Shown: in pieces, positions 17,981-29,444 of the stretch | Position numbering within the stretch: position 1 is the stretch's first letter | Layout of the letters: the number at the start of each line of letters is the position of its first letter | Origin: Enterobacter asburiae | GTDB lineage: Bacteria; Pseudomonadota; Gammaproteobacteria; Enterobacterales; Enterobacteriaceae | DNA length: 64,000 bases | Direction: 5' to 3' | NCBI RefSeq assembly: GCF_007035645.1 | Contig: NZ_AP019632.1 | Coordinates: forward strand, 806,001-870,000 | The notes under the pieces: generated by a model | What the model saw: only the letters and a program-made list of their open reading frames with translations | What the model was told of the DNA's origin: nothing | The model's database searches: none | Program-made: the position numbers and the translations under genes

Positions 17981-20848
17981 TTGTTTAAAGCGTTTGTTTT
18001 GTTTTTCGCCCTCTGGGTACCTGTCACTCAGGCAGACTCCGGTTGGCAACCCGTTCAGGAAACTATTCGTAAAAGCGAAAAAGATACCCGTCAATATCAG
18101 GCTATTCGTCTTGATAACGGCATGACTGTGCTGCTGGTTTCCGATCCGCAGGCGGTGAAGTCCCTCTCGGCATTAGTGGTGCCGGTTGGATCGCTGGAAG
18201 ATCCTGACGCGCATCCTGGGCTTGCACATTATCTGGAACATATGACGCTGATGGGGTCAAAAAAATACCCGCAGCCGGATAGCCTGTCCGAATTTTTGAA
18301 AATGCATGGCGGCAGCCACAATGCCAGTACGGCACCGTACCGCACGGCCTTTTATCTTGAAGTCGAAAATGATGCGCTGGAAGGCGCGGTCGATCGCCTT
18401 GCTGATTCCATCGCCGCCCCCCTGCTGGATAAAAAATATGCCGACCGTGAACGCAATGCCGTCAATGCTGAGTTGACCCTTGCCCGCACGCGAGACGGTA
18501 TGCGCATGGCCCAGGTCAGCGCCGAAACCATCAACCCTGCGCACCCGGGTTCGCGCTTCTCCGGCGGTAACCTTGAGACGTTAAGCGACAAACCGAACAG
18601 CCCGGTGCTTGATGCCCTGCACGCGTTTCGCGATAAATACTACTCCGCCAACCTGATGAAAGCGGTCATCTACAGCAATAAACCGTTGCCAGAACTGGCA
18701 GGCATGGCGGCTAAAACGTTTGGCCGGGTGCCGAATAAAAATATCGACCTGCCGCAGATAGATGTACCGGTGGTCACGGACGCGCAAAAGGGCATTGTGA
18801 TCCACTACGTGCCTGCGCTGCCGCGCAAAGTGCTGCGCGTGGAATTCCGCATCGATAACAACACCGCACAGTTTCGCAGTAAAACCGATGAACTGGTGAC
18901 CTACCTGATAGGTAACCGTAGTCCGGGTACGCTTTCTGACTGGCTGCAAAAACAGGGGCTGGTGGAAGGTATTCGCGCCGACTCCGATCCGGTTGTGAAC
19001 GGCAATAGCGGCGTGCTGGCGATCTCCGCCACCCTGACCGACAAAGGCCTGGCAAACCGTGACGAAGTGGTGGCGGCGATCTTCAGCTACCTTACATTAC
19101 TGCGTGAGAAAGGCGTCGATAAGCGCTACTTTGATGAGCTCGCGCACGTGCTGGATCTCGATTTCCGTTACCCGTCCATTACCCGCGATATGGATTACGT
19201 TGAGTGGCTGGCGGATACCATGATCCGCGTGCCGGTAGAGCACACCCTCGATGCGGTCAATATTGCCGACCGCTATGATGCCGATGCGGTAAAAGCCCGC
19301 CTGGCGATGATGACGCCGGAGAATGCCCGCATCTGGTACATCAGCCCGAACGAACCGCATAACAAGACGGCGTATTTTGTCGATGCTCCTTATCAGGTGG
19401 ACAAAATCAGCGCGCAGACCTTTGCCGACTGGCAGAAGAAGGCCGGGGAGATTGTGTTGAAGCTGCCGGAGCTGAACCCCTATATTCCGGATGACTTCTC
19501 GCTGACCAAAACGACTCAAGATTACCCGCACCCGGCGCTCATCGTTGATGAGCCGACGCTGCGCGTGGTGTATACCCCTAGCCGCTATTTCGCAAGCGAG
19601 CCAAAGGCCGATGTCAGCGTGGTGCTGCGTAACCCGAAAGCGATGAACAGCGCTAAAAATCAGGTGATGTTCGCGCTCAATGACTATCTCGCCGGGATTG
19701 CGCTCGATCAGCTCAGCAACCAGGCGGCCGTGGGCGGGATCAGCTTCTCCACCAACGCCAACAACGGTTTGATGCTCAATGCAAACGGCTATACCCAGCG
19801 TTTGCCTCAGCTGTTCCAGGCACTGCTGGAGGGCTATTTCAGCTATACGCCGACGGAAGAGCAGCTTGAACAGGCTAAATCGTGGTATGCGCAGATGATG
19901 GATTCTGCGGAGAAGGGCAAAGCTTACGATATGGCGCTTATGCCGGCGCAAATGCTGTCGCAAGTTCCTTATTTCCAGCGAGAGGACCGCCGCGCGCTGT
20001 TGCCTTCGATCACCTTAAAAGACGTGCTGGCTTACCGTGACGCGCTGAAAACCAACACGCGTCCGGAGTTCCTGATCGTCGGCAACATGAGTGAGGATCA
20101 GGCCAAAACCCTGGCAGAGAATGTACGCACTCAGCTCGGTTCGAAAGGCGACGAGTGGTGCCGCAACCAGGACGTGCTGGTTGAGAAAAAACAGAATGTG
20201 ATTTTTGAAAAGGCGGGTAACAGCACGGATTCCGCGCTGGCCGCGGTATTTGTGCCAACGGGCTACGATGAATTCGCCAGCTCGGCGCAGAGTGCCGTTC
20301 TGGGGCAAATTATTCAGCCGTGGTTCTACAACCAGTTACGCACAGAGGAGCAGCTTGGCTACGCGGTGTTTGCCTTCTCCATGAACGTAGGCCGACAGTG
20401 GGGGCTGGGTTTCCTGCTGCAAAGCAGCGATAAACAGCCGGCGTATCTCTGGAAGCGTTACCAGGCCTTCTTCCCGCAGGTGGAAGCGAAACTGCGCGCC
20501 ATGAAGCCGGAAGAGTTTGCGCAGATCCAGCAGGCCGTCATCGCACAGGTGATGCAGCCGCCGCAGACGCTGGGTGAAGAAGCTTCGCAGCTGAGCAAAG
20601 ATTTCGATCGCGGTAATCTGAAATTTGATTCGCGTGATAAAGTAGTGGCCGAGATAAAACAGCTGACGCCGCAGAAGGTTGCAGACTTCTTCCATCAGGC
20701 GGTCATTAAGCCGCAGGGAATCACTATCCTGTCTCAGGTTTCCGGTAGCCAGAACGGGAAAACGGAATACGTGAACCCGAAAGGCTGGAAAGTCTGGAAG
20801 AGCGTCAGCGCGCTGCAGCAATCTATGCCCTGGAGTAAGAAAGAATGA
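17981..20848 (+). CDS. ptrA: Protease III (pitrilysin), periplasmic
   Basis: Periplasmic M16 zinc metalloprotease that cleaves small peptides such as insulin fragments. It has 955 residues. The start is TTG at 17981: an in-frame stop at 17966-17968 rules out upstream starts, gagg lies 8-11 bases before, and the result MFKAFVLFFALWVPVTQA is a complete signal peptide aligning with E. coli. The inverted zinc motif HYLEH (H83, E86, H87) is intact, with NAVNAEL downstream supplying the third ligand region. It overlaps recB by 4 bp. There are no signs of joint function with RecBCD. Confidence 0.96.
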   Translation: MFKAFVLFFALWVPVTQADSGWQPVQETIRKSEKDTRQYQAIRLDNGMTVLLVSDPQAVKSLSALVVPVGSLEDPDAHPGLAHYLEHMTLMGSKKYPQPDSLSEFLKMHGGSHNASTAPYRTAFYLEVENDALEGAVDRLADSIAAPLLDKKYADRERNAVNAELTLARTRDGMRMAQVSAETINPAHPGSRFSGGNLETLSDKPNSPVLDALHAFRDKYYSANLMKAVIYSNKPLPELAGMAAKTFGRVPNKNIDLPQIDVPVVTDAQKGIVIHYVPALPRKVLRVEFRIDNNTAQFRSKTDELVTYLIGNRSPGTLSDWLQKQGLVEGIRADSDPVVNGNSGVLAISATLTDKGLANRDEVVAAIFSYLTLLREKGVDKRYFDELAHVLDLDFRYPSITRDMDYVEWLADTMIRVPVEHTLDAVNIADRYDADAVKARLAMMTPENARIWYISPNEPHNKTAYFVDAPYQVDKISAQTFADWQKKAGEIVLKLPELNPYIPDDFSLTKTTQDYPHPALIVDEPTLRVVYTPSRYFASEPKADVSVVLRNPKAMNSAKNQVMFALNDYLAGIALDQLSNQAAVGGISFSTNANNGLMLNANGYTQRLPQLFQALLEGYFSYTPTEEQLEQAKSWYAQMMDSAEKGKAYDMALMPAQMLSQVPYFQREDRRALLPSITLKDVLAYRDALKTNTRPEFLIVGNMSEDQAKTLAENVRTQLGSKGDEWCRNQDVLVEKKQNVIFEKAGNSTDSALAAVFVPTGYDEFASSAQSAVLGQIIQPWFYNQLRTEEQLGYAVFAFSMNVGRQWGLGFLLQSSDKQPAYLWKRYQAFFPQVEAKLRAMKPEEFAQIQQAVIAQVMQPPQTLGEEASQLSKDFDRGNLKFDSRDKVVAEIKQLTPQKVADFFHQAVIKPQGITILSQVSGSQNGKTEYVNPKGWKVWKSVSALQQSMPWSKKE

Positions 20849-23800
20849 CCGATACCGCTGAGTCCCTTGATCCCTTACGTTTACCTCTGCAGGGTGAACG
20901 ATTGATTGAAGCCTCAGCGGGAACGGGAAAAACCTTCACCATTGCCGCTCTGTACCTGCGTCTGCTGCTGGGGCTTGGCGGCAACGCCGCTTTTCCACGT
21001 CCTTTGAGCGTGGAGGAACTGCTGGTGGTGACCTTCACCGAGGCTGCCACCGCTGAGCTGCGGGGCCGTATTCGCAGCAATATCCACGAGCTGCGCATCG
21101 CCTGTCTGCGTCAGAGCACGGATAACCCTCTCTACGCGAGCCTTCTGGAAGAAATTGCCGATAAGCAACAGGCAGCCCAGTGGCTATTGCTCGCTGAACG
21201 GCAGATGGATGAAGCGTCCGTCTTCACCATTCACGGTTTTTGCCAGCGTATGCTGAGCCTGAATGCGTTTGAATCCGGGATGCTGTTTGAACAGCAGCTC
21301 ATTGAAGATGAATCCGTGCTTCGCTATCAGGCCTGCGCGGATTTCTGGCGTCGCCACTGCTACCCGTTACAGCGCGATATCGCCGAAGCGGTACATGCGC
21401 TGTGGAAGGGCCCGGAGGCGCTGCTGCGCGCTATCGATCGTTATCTGCAGGGGGAAGCACCGGTCATCAAATCCCCGCCGCCTGCAGATGAAACCCTGGC
21501 CTCACGCCATGAAAAAATCATCGCGAGAATTGCCGATATCAAGCAAAAATGGATTGAGTCCGTTGGCGAGATTGACGCAATCATCGAAAATTCCGGGATT
21601 GATCGACGCAAGTTTAACCGCGGCAATCAGGGGAAATGGATCGACAAGATCAGCGCCTGGGCGCAGGAAGAGACGCGAGGCTACCAGCTCCCGGATGCGC
21701 TGGAGAAATTCTCCCAACGTTTCCTGGCTGAGCGGACCAAAGCCGACGGCATTGTGCCTGAGCATCCTCTGTTTGTGGCGATTGAAACCCTGCTGGCTGA
21801 GCCCTTAACGCTCAACGATCTGATGATTACCCGCGCCATGACGGAAATTCGCGACGCCGTCGCGCGTGAGAAACGCCGCCGGGGTGAACTGGGGTTTGAC
21901 GATATGCTGAGCCGCCTCGATGCTGCGCTGTGCAGTGAAAATGGCGAAGCGCTTGCCGCCGCGATCCGCACCCGGTTCCCGGTGGCGATGATTGACGAAT
22001 TTCAGGATACCGACCCTCAGCAATACCGCATTTTCCGCCGTATCTGGCGCCAGCAGCCCGGTACCGCGCTGTTGTTAATCGGCGATCCGAAACAGGCCAT
22101 CTACGCCTTCCGCGGTGCGGATATTTTCACCTACATGAAAGCCCGCAGCGAGGTTGACGCGCACTATACGCTCGACACCAACTGGCGCTCCTCTCCCGGC
22201 ATGGTGGAAAGCGTCAACGCGCTCTTCAGCCGCATGGATACGGCATTTATGTTCCGGGAGATCCCGTTTCAGCCGGTAAAATTTGCCGAGAAAAATGCCT
22301 CGTTGCGCTTCGAGTTCAACGGCGAGACGCAGCCTGCCATGAACTTCTGGCTGCTGGATGGGGAAGGCTACGGCGTTGCCGACTATCAAAATGCGATGGC
22401 CCAGCACTGTGCCGCGCAAATCCGCGACTGGCTCAGTGCGGGCGCGCACGGTAAAGCGCTGTTGTGGAAGGGGGATAAACCAACCCCGGTAAAGGCATCC
22501 GATATCACGGTGCTGGTTCGGAGCCGTCAGGAAGCCGCACTCATCCGCGATGCCCTGACGTTACTGAATATCCCCTCCGTCTATCTCTCAAACCGCGACA
22601 GCGTCTTTGAAACGCTGGAAGCGCAGGAGATGCTATGGCTGCTGCAGGCCGTGCTGGCTCCGGAGCGGGAAAGCACGCTGCGTAGCGCATTAGCGAGCGC
22701 GATGCTCGGGCTGAACGCGCGGGATATTGATTCGCTGAACAATGACGAAGCCGCGTGGGATGCCGTGGTAGAAGAGTTTGTTCGCTACCGCGAAAAATGG
22801 CAGAAGCGTGGAGTCATGGCGATGGTACGTGAGCTCATGGCGCAGCGCCACATTGCGGAGAATATGCTGGCGACAGCAGGCGGCGAGCGCCGTTTGACCG
22901 ATATTTTACATATCAGCGAACTGCTGCAGGAAGCCGGTACGCAGCTGGAGAGCGAACACGCCCTGGTACGCTGGCTGGCGCAGCAGATTGCCGATCCGAA
23001 CAGTAATTCGTCCAGCCAGCAGATGCGACTAGAGAGTGATAAACATCTGGTGCAGATCGTCACCATTCACAAGTCGAAAGGCCTGGAATATCCGCTGGTC
23101 TGGCTGCCGTTTATCGCCAATTATCGCGTGCAGGATCAGGCCTTTTACCACGATCGCGAGTCTTTTGAGGCGGTGCTCGATCTCAGCAACGCGGAGTCCA
23201 GCGTTGAGCTGGCCGAAGCCGAGCGTCTGGCGGAAGACCTGCGCCTGCTTTACGTGGCGCTGACCCGTTCGGTCTGGCACTGCAGCCTGGGCGTTGCGCC
23301 TCTGTTCCGTCGCCGTGGCGAAAAGAGCGGGGAGAGTGATTTTCATCTGAGCGCGCTGGGGCGGCTTATTCAGCACGGCGAACCCAAAGACGCGGCGGGC
23401 CTGCGCCAGTGCATCGAATCGCTTTGCACGGAGCATGTTGCCCTGCATATTCCGTCGCAGCCCGACAACAGCCGCTGGCAGATGCCGGAGCTGCGTGAGT
23501 CAGAGCTCCATGCCCGCCAGGTTGTGCGTACCATTGCCGACGACTGGCGCGTCACCAGCTACTCCGGTTTGCAGCAGCACGGGCAGAGTATTGCGCAGGA
23601 TCTGATGCCAAAACTGGACGTGGATGCCGCAGGAGCCGGTAGCGTACCCGCTGAGCCGTTGCTCACGCCGCACCAGTTCCCGCGCGGCGCCTCGCCGGGC
23701 ACGTTTTTGCACAGCCTGTTTGAAGAGCTGGATTTTACCCAGCCGGTTTCCGAAGAGTGGGTGCTGAAAATGTTACAGAGTGGCGGCTACGACGCGCAGT

Positions 23801-24387
23801 GGCAGCCGGTTCTCACCGACTGGATCCGCGCGGTACTGCACGCGCCGCTCACGACGCAGGGGATCTCGCTGAACCAGTTGACTGCCAAAGATAAGCAGGT
23901 GGAGATGGAGTTTTATCTCCCCATCGCCAGCCCGCTCAGGGCCGAGGCGCTTGATGCGCTGATCCGCGAGTACGATCCGTTATCCGCCGGGTGCCCGCCG
24001 CTGAACTTCCGCCAGGTGCAGGGGATGCTCAAAGGCTTTATCGACCTGGTTTTCCGCCACGAAGGGCGCTACTACCTGCTGGATTACAAATCGAACTGGC
24101 TGGGTGAAAGCAGCGAAGCCTACACCCAGGACGCGATGGCATCGGCAATGCAAATGCATCGCTACGATCTGCAGTACCAGCTTTACACCCTTGCGCTGCA
24201 CCGTTACCTGCGCCATCGCATGGCCGATTACCGCTACGAAGATCATTTTGGCGGCGTCATTTACCTGTTCCTGCGCGGAGTGGATGCTAACGACCCGCGT
24301 TCCGGCGTCTTTTGCACGCGTCCGGCTGCGGAACTGATTGAAAAAATGGATAACCTGTTTGCTGCAAGCATGGAGGAGGTAGCATGA
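20845..24387 (+). CDS. recB: Exodeoxyribonuclease V beta subunit RecB
   Basis: 3'-5' SF1 helicase and the sole nuclease of RecBCD; also loads RecA. It has 1180 residues (E. coli 1180). Walker A is [10 protein letters not shown] at 22-31, and helicase motifs [11 protein letters not shown] and [17 protein letters not shown] follow. The C-terminal RecB-family nuclease has the LLDYKSN motif near residue 1080, carrying the metal-binding Asp and Lys. The ATG overlaps the ptrA stop and the gene's end overlaps recD (ATGA), coupling translation of the two motor subunits. Confidence 0.98.
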   Translation: MTDTAESLDPLRLPLQGERLIEASAGTGKTFTIAALYLRLLLGLGGNAAFPRPLSVEELLVVTFTEAATAELRGRIRSNIHELRIACLRQSTDNPLYASLLEEIADKQQAAQWLLLAERQMDEASVFTIHGFCQRMLSLNAFESGMLFEQQLIEDESVLRYQACADFWRRHCYPLQRDIAEAVHALWKGPEALLRAIDRYLQGEAPVIKSPPPADETLASRHEKIIARIADIKQKWIESVGEIDAIIENSGIDRRKFNRGNQGKWIDKISAWAQEETRGYQLPDALEKFSQRFLAERTKADGIVPEHPLFVAIETLLAEPLTLNDLMITRAMTEIRDAVAREKRRRGELGFDDMLSRLDAALCSENGEALAAAIRTRFPVAMIDEFQDTDPQQYRIFRRIWRQQPGTALLLIGDPKQAIYAFRGADIFTYMKARSEVDAHYTLDTNWRSSPGMVESVNALFSRMDTAFMFREIPFQPVKFAEKNASLRFEFNGETQPAMNFWLLDGEGYGVADYQNAMAQHCAAQIRDWLSAGAHGKALLWKGDKPTPVKASDITVLVRSRQEAALIRDALTLLNIPSVYLSNRDSVFETLEAQEMLWLLQAVLAPERESTLRSALASAMLGLNARDIDSLNNDEAAWDAVVEEFVRYREKWQKRGVMAMVRELMAQRHIAENMLATAGGERRLTDILHISELLQEAGTQLESEHALVRWLAQQIADPNSNSSSQQMRLESDKHLVQIVTIHKSKGLEYPLVWLPFIANYRVQDQAFYHDRESFEAVLDLSNAESSVELAEAERLAEDLRLLYVALTRSVWHCSLGVAPLFRRRGEKSGESDFHLSALGRLIQHGEPKDAAGLRQCIESLCTEHVALHIPSQPDNSRWQMPELRESELHARQVVRTIADDWRVTSYSGLQQHGQSIAQDLMPKLDVDAAGAGSVPAEPLLTPHQFPRGASPGTFLHSLFEELDFTQPVSEEWVLKMLQSGGYDAQWQPVLTDWIRAVLHAPLTTQGISLNQLTAKDKQVEMEFYLPIASPLRAEALDALIREYDPLSAGCPPLNFRQVQGMLKGFIDLVFRHEGRYYLLDYKSNWLGESSEAYTQDAMASAMQMHRYDLQYQLYTLALHRYLRHRMADYRYEDHFGGVIYLFLRGVDANDPRSGVFCTRPAAELIEKMDNLFAASMEEVA

Positions 24388-26204
24388 CGATGCAGGCGCT
24401 ACTGCTGGACGCGGTTGAACAACGGTTACTGCGTCACCTGGATGTGCAGTTCGCCATGATGGTGGCAGGCGAGGAGCCTGCCGTCATGCTGGCCGCGGCC
24501 ATTCTGAGTAAAGACGCGGGGGAAGGCCACGTATGTCTGCCGCTGTCGCGTCTGGCTGTGGATGAGAAAATGCCTCCGGCTTTACAGGCGTGTTTCGCGC
24601 AGCTGGGTGACGAAGTGGACTGGCAGGAGATATTACTCGGCTCGCCTGCCGTAAGCGGAGCCGATACCGGGACGCCGATGATCCTTGTCGGCGAGCGTTT
24701 GTATCTTAACCGGCTGTGGCGTAACGAACTGACGGTAGCGCGCTTCTTCAGCGAGACCAACGCCCCGCTTCCCTGCGATGAAGCGCAGCTCCGGCAAACG
24801 CTGGATACGCTGTTTACCTCTGACGACGAGACAAACTGGCAGAAAGTGGCGGCAGCCGTGGCCTTAACCCGACGAATCTCGGTGATTTCTGGCGGCCCGG
24901 GCACCGGGAAAACGACCACTGTGGCAAAACTGCTTGCCGCGCTGATTCAGCTATCGGGTGAGAAAAAGTGCCGTATTCGCCTGGCCGCCCCCACCGGTAA
25001 AGCGGCGGCACGTCTGACGGAGTCGTTAGGCGGCGCGCTGCAAAAACTGCCGCTAACCGGGGATCAGCTTGCGCTTTTCCCCAATGAAGCGAGCACGCTG
25101 CACCGTTTGCTTGGCGCACAGCCGGGTAGCCAGCGTCTGCGCTATCATGCCGGTAACCCACTGCACCTTGACGTGCTGGTCGTGGATGAAGCGTCGATGA
25201 TTGACCTGACGATGATGTCGCGTTTGATCGATGCGCTACCGCCGCACGCGCGCGTCATTTTCCTCGGCGATCGCGATCAGCTTGCCTCCGTAGAGGCGGG
25301 AGCCGTATTGGGGGATATCTGCACCTATGCCAGCCTGGGATATACCGCGGAACGCGCGCAGGAGCTGGCCCGTCTCACCGGATGTTCGCTCACGTCTGAA
25401 AACCATTCGCTTGCAGGGGCGCTGCGCGACAGCCTGTGTCTGCTGCAAAAAAGCTACCGTTTCGGCAGCGACTCTGGCATCGGCCAGCTTGCGGCGGCGG
25501 TGAACCGGGGCGACCGGCGCACCACCACAGCGGTATTTGACGGTACCTTTACGGATATTGAGAAAAAATCGCTGCAAAGTGGGGAAGAGTATCAGGCGAT
25601 GCTGGACGACGCCCTGCAGGGGTATCAGCACTTTCTGACGGGCGTACAACAGCAAAGTACGCCGGAGCAGGTCATTGCCGCGTTTGGCGAATACCAGCTG
25701 CTCTGTGCGCTGAGGGAAGGCCCCTTTGGCGTCCGGGGTCTGAACGACAGGCTGGAACAGCTGCTGGCGCAAAAACGCAAAATTAACCGTACCCCGCACT
25801 CGCGCTGGTATGAAGGGCGACCGGTGATGATCTCCCGCAACGACAGCGCGCTGGGGTTGTTTAACGGGGATATCGGGATTGCGCTCGACTGCGGTCAGGG
25901 CCTGCGCGTCTGGTTCCAGATGCCGGACGGGAGCGTGAAGTCCTTCCAGCCCAGCCGTTTGCCCGAGCATGAAACCGCCTGGGCGATGACGGTGCATAAA
26001 TCCCAGGGCTCCGAGTTTAACCATGCGGCGCTGATCCTGCCCACGCAGCTTTCACCCGTCGTTACCCGCGAGCTGATCTATACCGCCATTACGCGCGCGC
26101 GTCAGCGTCTGTCGCTGTATGCCGATGAACGGGTGCTGGTGCAGGCGATCGCCACCCGAACGGAACGCCGAAGCGGACTGGGCGCGATATTTGAGTCACT
26201 CTGA
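24384..26204 (+). CDS. recD: Exodeoxyribonuclease V alpha subunit RecD
   Basis: 5'-3' SF1B helicase of RecBCD, the lead motor before Chi, and needed for nuclease activity. It has 606 residues (E. coli 608). Walker [10 protein letters not shown] is at 170-178; [10 protein letters not shown] (motif II) and the C-terminal [10 protein letters not shown] and YTAITRAR motifs are present. The segment around residues 330-350, between the two motor domains, differs most from E. coli. A REP element follows directly, before convergent argA. Confidence 0.97.
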   Translation: MTMQALLLDAVEQRLLRHLDVQFAMMVAGEEPAVMLAAAILSKDAGEGHVCLPLSRLAVDEKMPPALQACFAQLGDEVDWQEILLGSPAVSGADTGTPMILVGERLYLNRLWRNELTVARFFSETNAPLPCDEAQLRQTLDTLFTSDDETNWQKVAAAVALTRRISVISGGPGTGKTTTVAKLLAALIQLSGEKKCRIRLAAPTGKAAARLTESLGGALQKLPLTGDQLALFPNEASTLHRLLGAQPGSQRLRYHAGNPLHLDVLVVDEASMIDLTMMSRLIDALPPHARVIFLGDRDQLASVEAGAVLGDICTYASLGYTAERAQELARLTGCSLTSENHSLAGALRDSLCLLQKSYRFGSDSGIGQLAAAVNRGDRRTTTAVFDGTFTDIEKKSLQSGEEYQAMLDDALQGYQHFLTGVQQQSTPEQVIAAFGEYQLLCALREGPFGVRGLNDRLEQLLAQKRKINRTPHSRWYEGRPVMISRNDSALGLFNGDIGIALDCGQGLRVWFQMPDGSVKSFQPSRLPEHETAWAMTVHKSQGSEFNHAALILPTQLSPVVTRELIYTAITRARQRLSLYADERVLVQAIATRTERRSGLGAIFESL

Positions 26205-26219
26205 ACAACGCCAGACATG

Positions 26220-26248
26220 CAGGCCGGGTACGCGCAGCGCGACCCGGC
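26220..26248. repeat. REP element between recD and argA
   Basis: Imperfect palindrome caggccgggta...gacccggc, the classic REP form. It fills the 54-bp space between two convergent genes and can protect both mRNA 3' ends. Confidence 0.8.
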
Positions 26249-26258
26249 AAGCGTTGTA

Positions 26259-27590
26259 TTATCCAAGGTCAGCCATCAGCACCTTTGAACGACGCTGATA
26301 GTTGTACATCTCTTTCTTCGTTTCCGGCAGAGAATCGATATCCACCGGCGTGAATCCGCGCTCCTGGAACCAGTGAATGCTGCGCGTCGTCAGGACGAAC
26401 AGCTTGCTCAGCCCCATCTGGCGCGCCTGTGCCGCCACGCGTTCAAGCAGCATTTCGCCGCGTGAAGAGCTACGGTAATCAGGATGCACCGCCACGCAGG
26501 CCATTTCACCGATCTTCTCTTCCGGGAACGGATAGAGTGCGGCGCAGGCAATGGTCAGGTTATCGCGCTGAATAATGGTGAATTTATCGATCTCCATCTC
26601 CAGCTGTTCGCGTGAGCGACGTACCAGAATGCCCTGCTGTTCCAGCGGGCGGATCAGCTCCAGAATGCCGCCGATGTCATTGATGGTGGCGCGGCGGATC
26701 TGCTCCGCACTCTCCATCACAATCTGCGTACCAATACCGTCGCGGGAGAACAGCTCCTGCAGCAGAGCCCCGTCTTCCTGATAGCTGATCAGGTGGCTGC
26801 GGCGCACGCCGCTGCGGCAGGCCTTCACGGCGCCACGCAGGAAGCGGACGGTGCCGGAGTGGTAATCGCCTTCGGCTTCCAGCGCTTCCACGCGGGCCTG
26901 GGCTTCATTCGGGAAGAGTTCCGGTACGATTGTTCCTTCACCGTCCACGACGCCCTGGGAGGAGCAGAACCCAATCATTTTTTCCGCCTTCAGCTTGATC
27001 GCCAGCTGCGTGGCGATCTCTTCGGACGTCAGGTTAAAGCTTTCGCCGGTCACGGAAACGGCGACCGGGCCCATCAGCACGATGGCACCGCTGTCCAGCT
27101 GGCGGTGAATAGCTTCTTCATCAATACGACGGATACGGCCGCTGTGGCAGTAATCCACGCCATCGTCCACGCCGAGCGGCTGGGCAATGATAAAGTTACC
27201 GCTCACGACGTTGATATGCGCGCCCTGCAGCGGCGTATTGTTGAGGCTCATAGAGAGACGCGCGGTAATATCCAGCTGCAGCAGACCCGCCGCCTGTTTC
27301 ACCAGCTCCAGGGTTTTGGCATCGGTGACGCGGGTATGTTTATGGTAAATCGGCTCGTGGTGGTGAGCGGCCAGGTTGGCGTCGATCTGCGGACGCGCGC
27401 CATACACCACGACCAGGCGGATCCCGAGGCTGTGCAGCAGGCCAATATCATTGACGATGCTGGAAAAATTTTCATGCTCAATGGCTTCGCCGCCAAGCAT
27501 GATGACAAACGTTTTTCCCCGATGGGCGTTGATATAGGGAACAGAATGGCGGAATCCCTGGACCAGTTCGGTTCTACGTTCCTTCACCAT
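26259..27590 (-). CDS. argA: N-acetylglutamate synthase
   Basis: First enzyme of arginine biosynthesis: acetyl-CoA plus glutamate gives N-acetylglutamate. It has 443 residues, as in E. coli. The N-terminal amino-acid-kinase-like domain (about 20-280) is the arginine-feedback site and the C-terminal GNAT domain (about 295-435) is catalytic, with the acetyl-CoA loop around [14 protein letters not shown]. The start [16 protein letters not shown] is conserved. Two ARG boxes spaced 3 bp apart lie 13-51 bases 5' of the start codon, so repression by ArgR-arginine is expected. Confidence 0.97.
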   Translation of the reverse strand: MVKERRTELVQGFRHSVPYINAHRGKTFVIMLGGEAIEHENFSSIVNDIGLLHSLGIRLVVVYGARPQIDANLAAHHHEPIYHKHTRVTDAKTLELVKQAAGLLQLDITARLSMSLNNTPLQGAHINVVSGNFIIAQPLGVDDGVDYCHSGRIRRIDEEAIHRQLDSGAIVLMGPVAVSVTGESFNLTSEEIATQLAIKLKAEKMIGFCSSQGVVDGEGTIVPELFPNEAQARVEALEAEGDYHSGTVRFLRGAVKACRSGVRRSHLISYQEDGALLQELFSRDGIGTQIVMESAEQIRRATINDIGGILELIRPLEQQGILVRRSREQLEMEIDKFTIIQRDNLTIACAALYPFPEEKIGEMACVAVHPDYRSSSRGEMLLERVAAQARQMGLSKLFVLTTRSIHWFQERGFTPVDIDSLPETKKEMYNYQRRSKVLMADLG

Positions 27591-27602
27591 GGCACAACCC
27601 TT

Positions 27603-27641
27603 AATGAATGTTTATTCGTAATTTCTGTATTTTTATTCGAT
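27603..27641 (-). promoter_or_regulatory. Tandem ARG boxes (ArgR operator) of argA
   Basis: Two 18-bp boxes, 27603-27620 (core TGAAT-gttt-ATTCG) and 27624-27641 (core TGTAT-tttt-ATTCG), match the ArgR consensus TNTGAATWWWWATTCANW with few changes. The 3-bp gap is the canonical spacing for one ArgR hexamer. Confidence 0.85.
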
Positions 27642-27817
27642 CGTGGCCGCGTGTGCAAGTGCAAATTTTCCGCGACCCACAGAAATTGGTAAGTAATCCG
27701 TGCGTTAGCGTATGATTGTTTACCCTTTTATAGATGACAGTTTATGCGTCATTCGTTAAAGTTTTCGGTCAATTTGGACATTTTGTATATCAGTCAGTGT
27801 TCTTGCTCGGGAGAAGC

Positions 27818-29071
27818 ATGTCGGGATCCAATTCAGCAATAAGCCGCCGCCGTTTGTTAAAAGGGGCCGGGGCAATGTGGTTGCTTAGCGTCAGTCAGGT
27901 CGGTCTTGCCGCCACGAGTCAGGTGGTGGCGGTGCGCGTCTGGCCGTCGTCGACCTATACGCGCGTGACGGTTGAATCCAATCGCGTGCTGAAATATAAG
28001 CAATTTGCCCTCAGCAACCCGGAACGCGTGGTGGTGGATCTCGAAGGCGTTAACCTCAACTCCGTGCTGAAAGGGATGGCGGCGCAGATCCGCGGCGACG
28101 ATCCGTTTATTAAATCGGCTCGCGTCGGGCAGTTTGATCCGCAAACCGTGCGCATGGTGTTTGAGCTTAAACAGAACGTTAAGCCGCAGCTGTTCGCCCT
28201 GGCGCCCGTCGCGACCTTTAAAGAGCGTCTGGTGATGGATCTCTACCCGGCCAATGCGACGGACATTCAGGATCCGCTGCTTGCGCTGCTGGAGGATTAC
28301 AACAAGGGCGACTTGCAGCGTCAGGTGCCGCCTGCGCAAAGTGGCCCGCAGCCCGGAAAAGCAGGCCGGGATCGTCCGATTGTGATTATGCTCGATCCCG
28401 GCCACGGCGGCGAAGACTCCGGCGCCGTGGGGAAATACCGCACGCGTGAAAAAGACGTGGTGCTGCAAATTGCCCGCCGCCTGAAGGCATTGATTGATAA
28501 AGAAGGCAATATGCGCGCCTATATGACGCGCAATGAAGATATCTTTATTCCGCTGAAGGTCCGGGTGGCGAAAGCGCAGAAGCAGCGCGCCGATTTGTTC
28601 GTGTCGATCCATGCGGATGCCTTTACCAGCCGCCAGCCAAGCGGCTCGTCGGTGTTCGCGCTCTCAACCAAAGGCGCGACCAGTACCGCAGCAAGATTCC
28701 TGGCTGACAGCCAGAACGCCTCTGACCTGATTGGTGGCGTGAGCAAAAGCGGCGACCGCTACGTCGACCATACTATGTTCGATATGGTGCAGTCGCTGAC
28801 CATTAACGACAGCCTGAAGTTTGGTAAAGCGGTGCTGGGCAAGCTGGGCAACATCAATAAGCTGCATAAAAACAGCGTTGAACAGGCCGGGTTTGCGGTA
28901 CTCAAGGCACCGGATATCCCGTCCATCCTGGTCGAAACCGCGTTTATCAGTAACGTCGAAGAGGAGCGTAAGCTCAAGACGGCAAAATTCCAGCAGGAGG
29001 TTGCGGAGTCGATTCTGGCGGGGATACGGGCGTATTTCTCTGACGGGGCGACGCTGGCGCGACGCGGATAA
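27818..29071 (+). CDS. amiC: N-acetylmuramoyl-L-alanine amidase AmiC
   Basis: Periplasmic zinc amidase that splits septal peptidoglycan during daughter-cell separation, activated by NlpD. It has 417 residues. The start at 27818 ([18 protein letters not shown]) matches E. coli; the longer reading from 27734 has no homology. The signal is of Tat type (SRRRLLK), then an AMIN septal-targeting domain (about 35-140) and an Amidase_3 domain with the zinc motif [12 protein letters not shown] and the C-terminal [10 protein letters not shown]. It is divergent from argA. Confidence 0.97.
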   Translation: MSGSNSAISRRRLLKGAGAMWLLSVSQVGLAATSQVVAVRVWPSSTYTRVTVESNRVLKYKQFALSNPERVVVDLEGVNLNSVLKGMAAQIRGDDPFIKSARVGQFDPQTVRMVFELKQNVKPQLFALAPVATFKERLVMDLYPANATDIQDPLLALLEDYNKGDLQRQVPPAQSGPQPGKAGRDRPIVIMLDPGHGGEDSGAVGKYRTREKDVVLQIARRLKALIDKEGNMRAYMTRNEDIFIPLKVRVAKAQKQRADLFVSIHADAFTSRQPSGSSVFALSTKGATSTAARFLADSQNASDLIGGVSKSGDRYVDHTMFDMVQSLTINDSLKFGKAVLGKLGNINKLHKNSVEQAGFAVLKAPDIPSILVETAFISNVEEERKLKTAKFQQEVAESILAGIRAYFSDGATLARRG

Positions 29072-29079
29072 TGCTTTCA

Positions 29080-29097
29080 GCCGGGTAAACGCCCGGC
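29080..29097 (+). repeat. Short GC hairpin after amiC
   Basis: gccggg/cccggc stem (29080-29085/29092-29097) with loop taaacg, 9 bp past the stop. It lacks a T-run and is probably an mRNA-stabilising 3' hairpin or REP remnant. Confidence 0.5.
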
Positions 29098-29118
29098 AAA
29101 TTCACAAACGACAGATAC

Positions 29119-29142
29119 AAAAAAACACCCTTGAGGGTGTTT
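29119..29142. terminator. Terminator between amiC and the initiator tRNA
   Basis: Stem aaacaccc/gggtgttt (29123-29130/29135-29142) with loop ttga. On the minus strand the stem runs into seven or more T and ends the tRNA transcript; on the plus strand the T-rich ttattgtttt could end amiC. Confidence 0.82.
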
Positions 29143-29159
29143 ATTGTTTTCAGAAGTGT

Positions 29160-29236
<77 letters not shown>

Positions 29237-29249
29237 TCCGTGGATGCGC

Positions 29250-29277
29250 ACTATACTCGGATAGGTTTGTGATGCAA
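29250..29277 (-). promoter_or_regulatory. Promoter of the initiator tRNA gene
   Basis: On the minus strand: -35 ttgcat (29272-29277), 16-bp spacer, -10 tatagt (29250-29255), followed by the GC-rich discriminator gcgcatcc, the form typical of stringently controlled stable-RNA promoters. Confidence 0.75.
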
Positions 29278-29444
29278 CCCCTTTTTCACATAAATCATGA
29301 TTTTGTATGCAAATTGAACGACATGGCTCTGTTCGGACTATTTTTTGCGCAAAATTTGCCAAAGGGCATGCGATCGCATTTCATTAGCCCTGGCGGTTTG
29401 TTATCTTCATCACGCGGAAATGGGCAACTTAAAGACGAGATATA

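Noticed and set aside
17981..20848. ptrA considered as an insertion splitting recC and recB
   Set aside because: The recC-ptrA-recB-recD order is ancestral in enterics, and the junctions are tight overlaps without repeats or scars.
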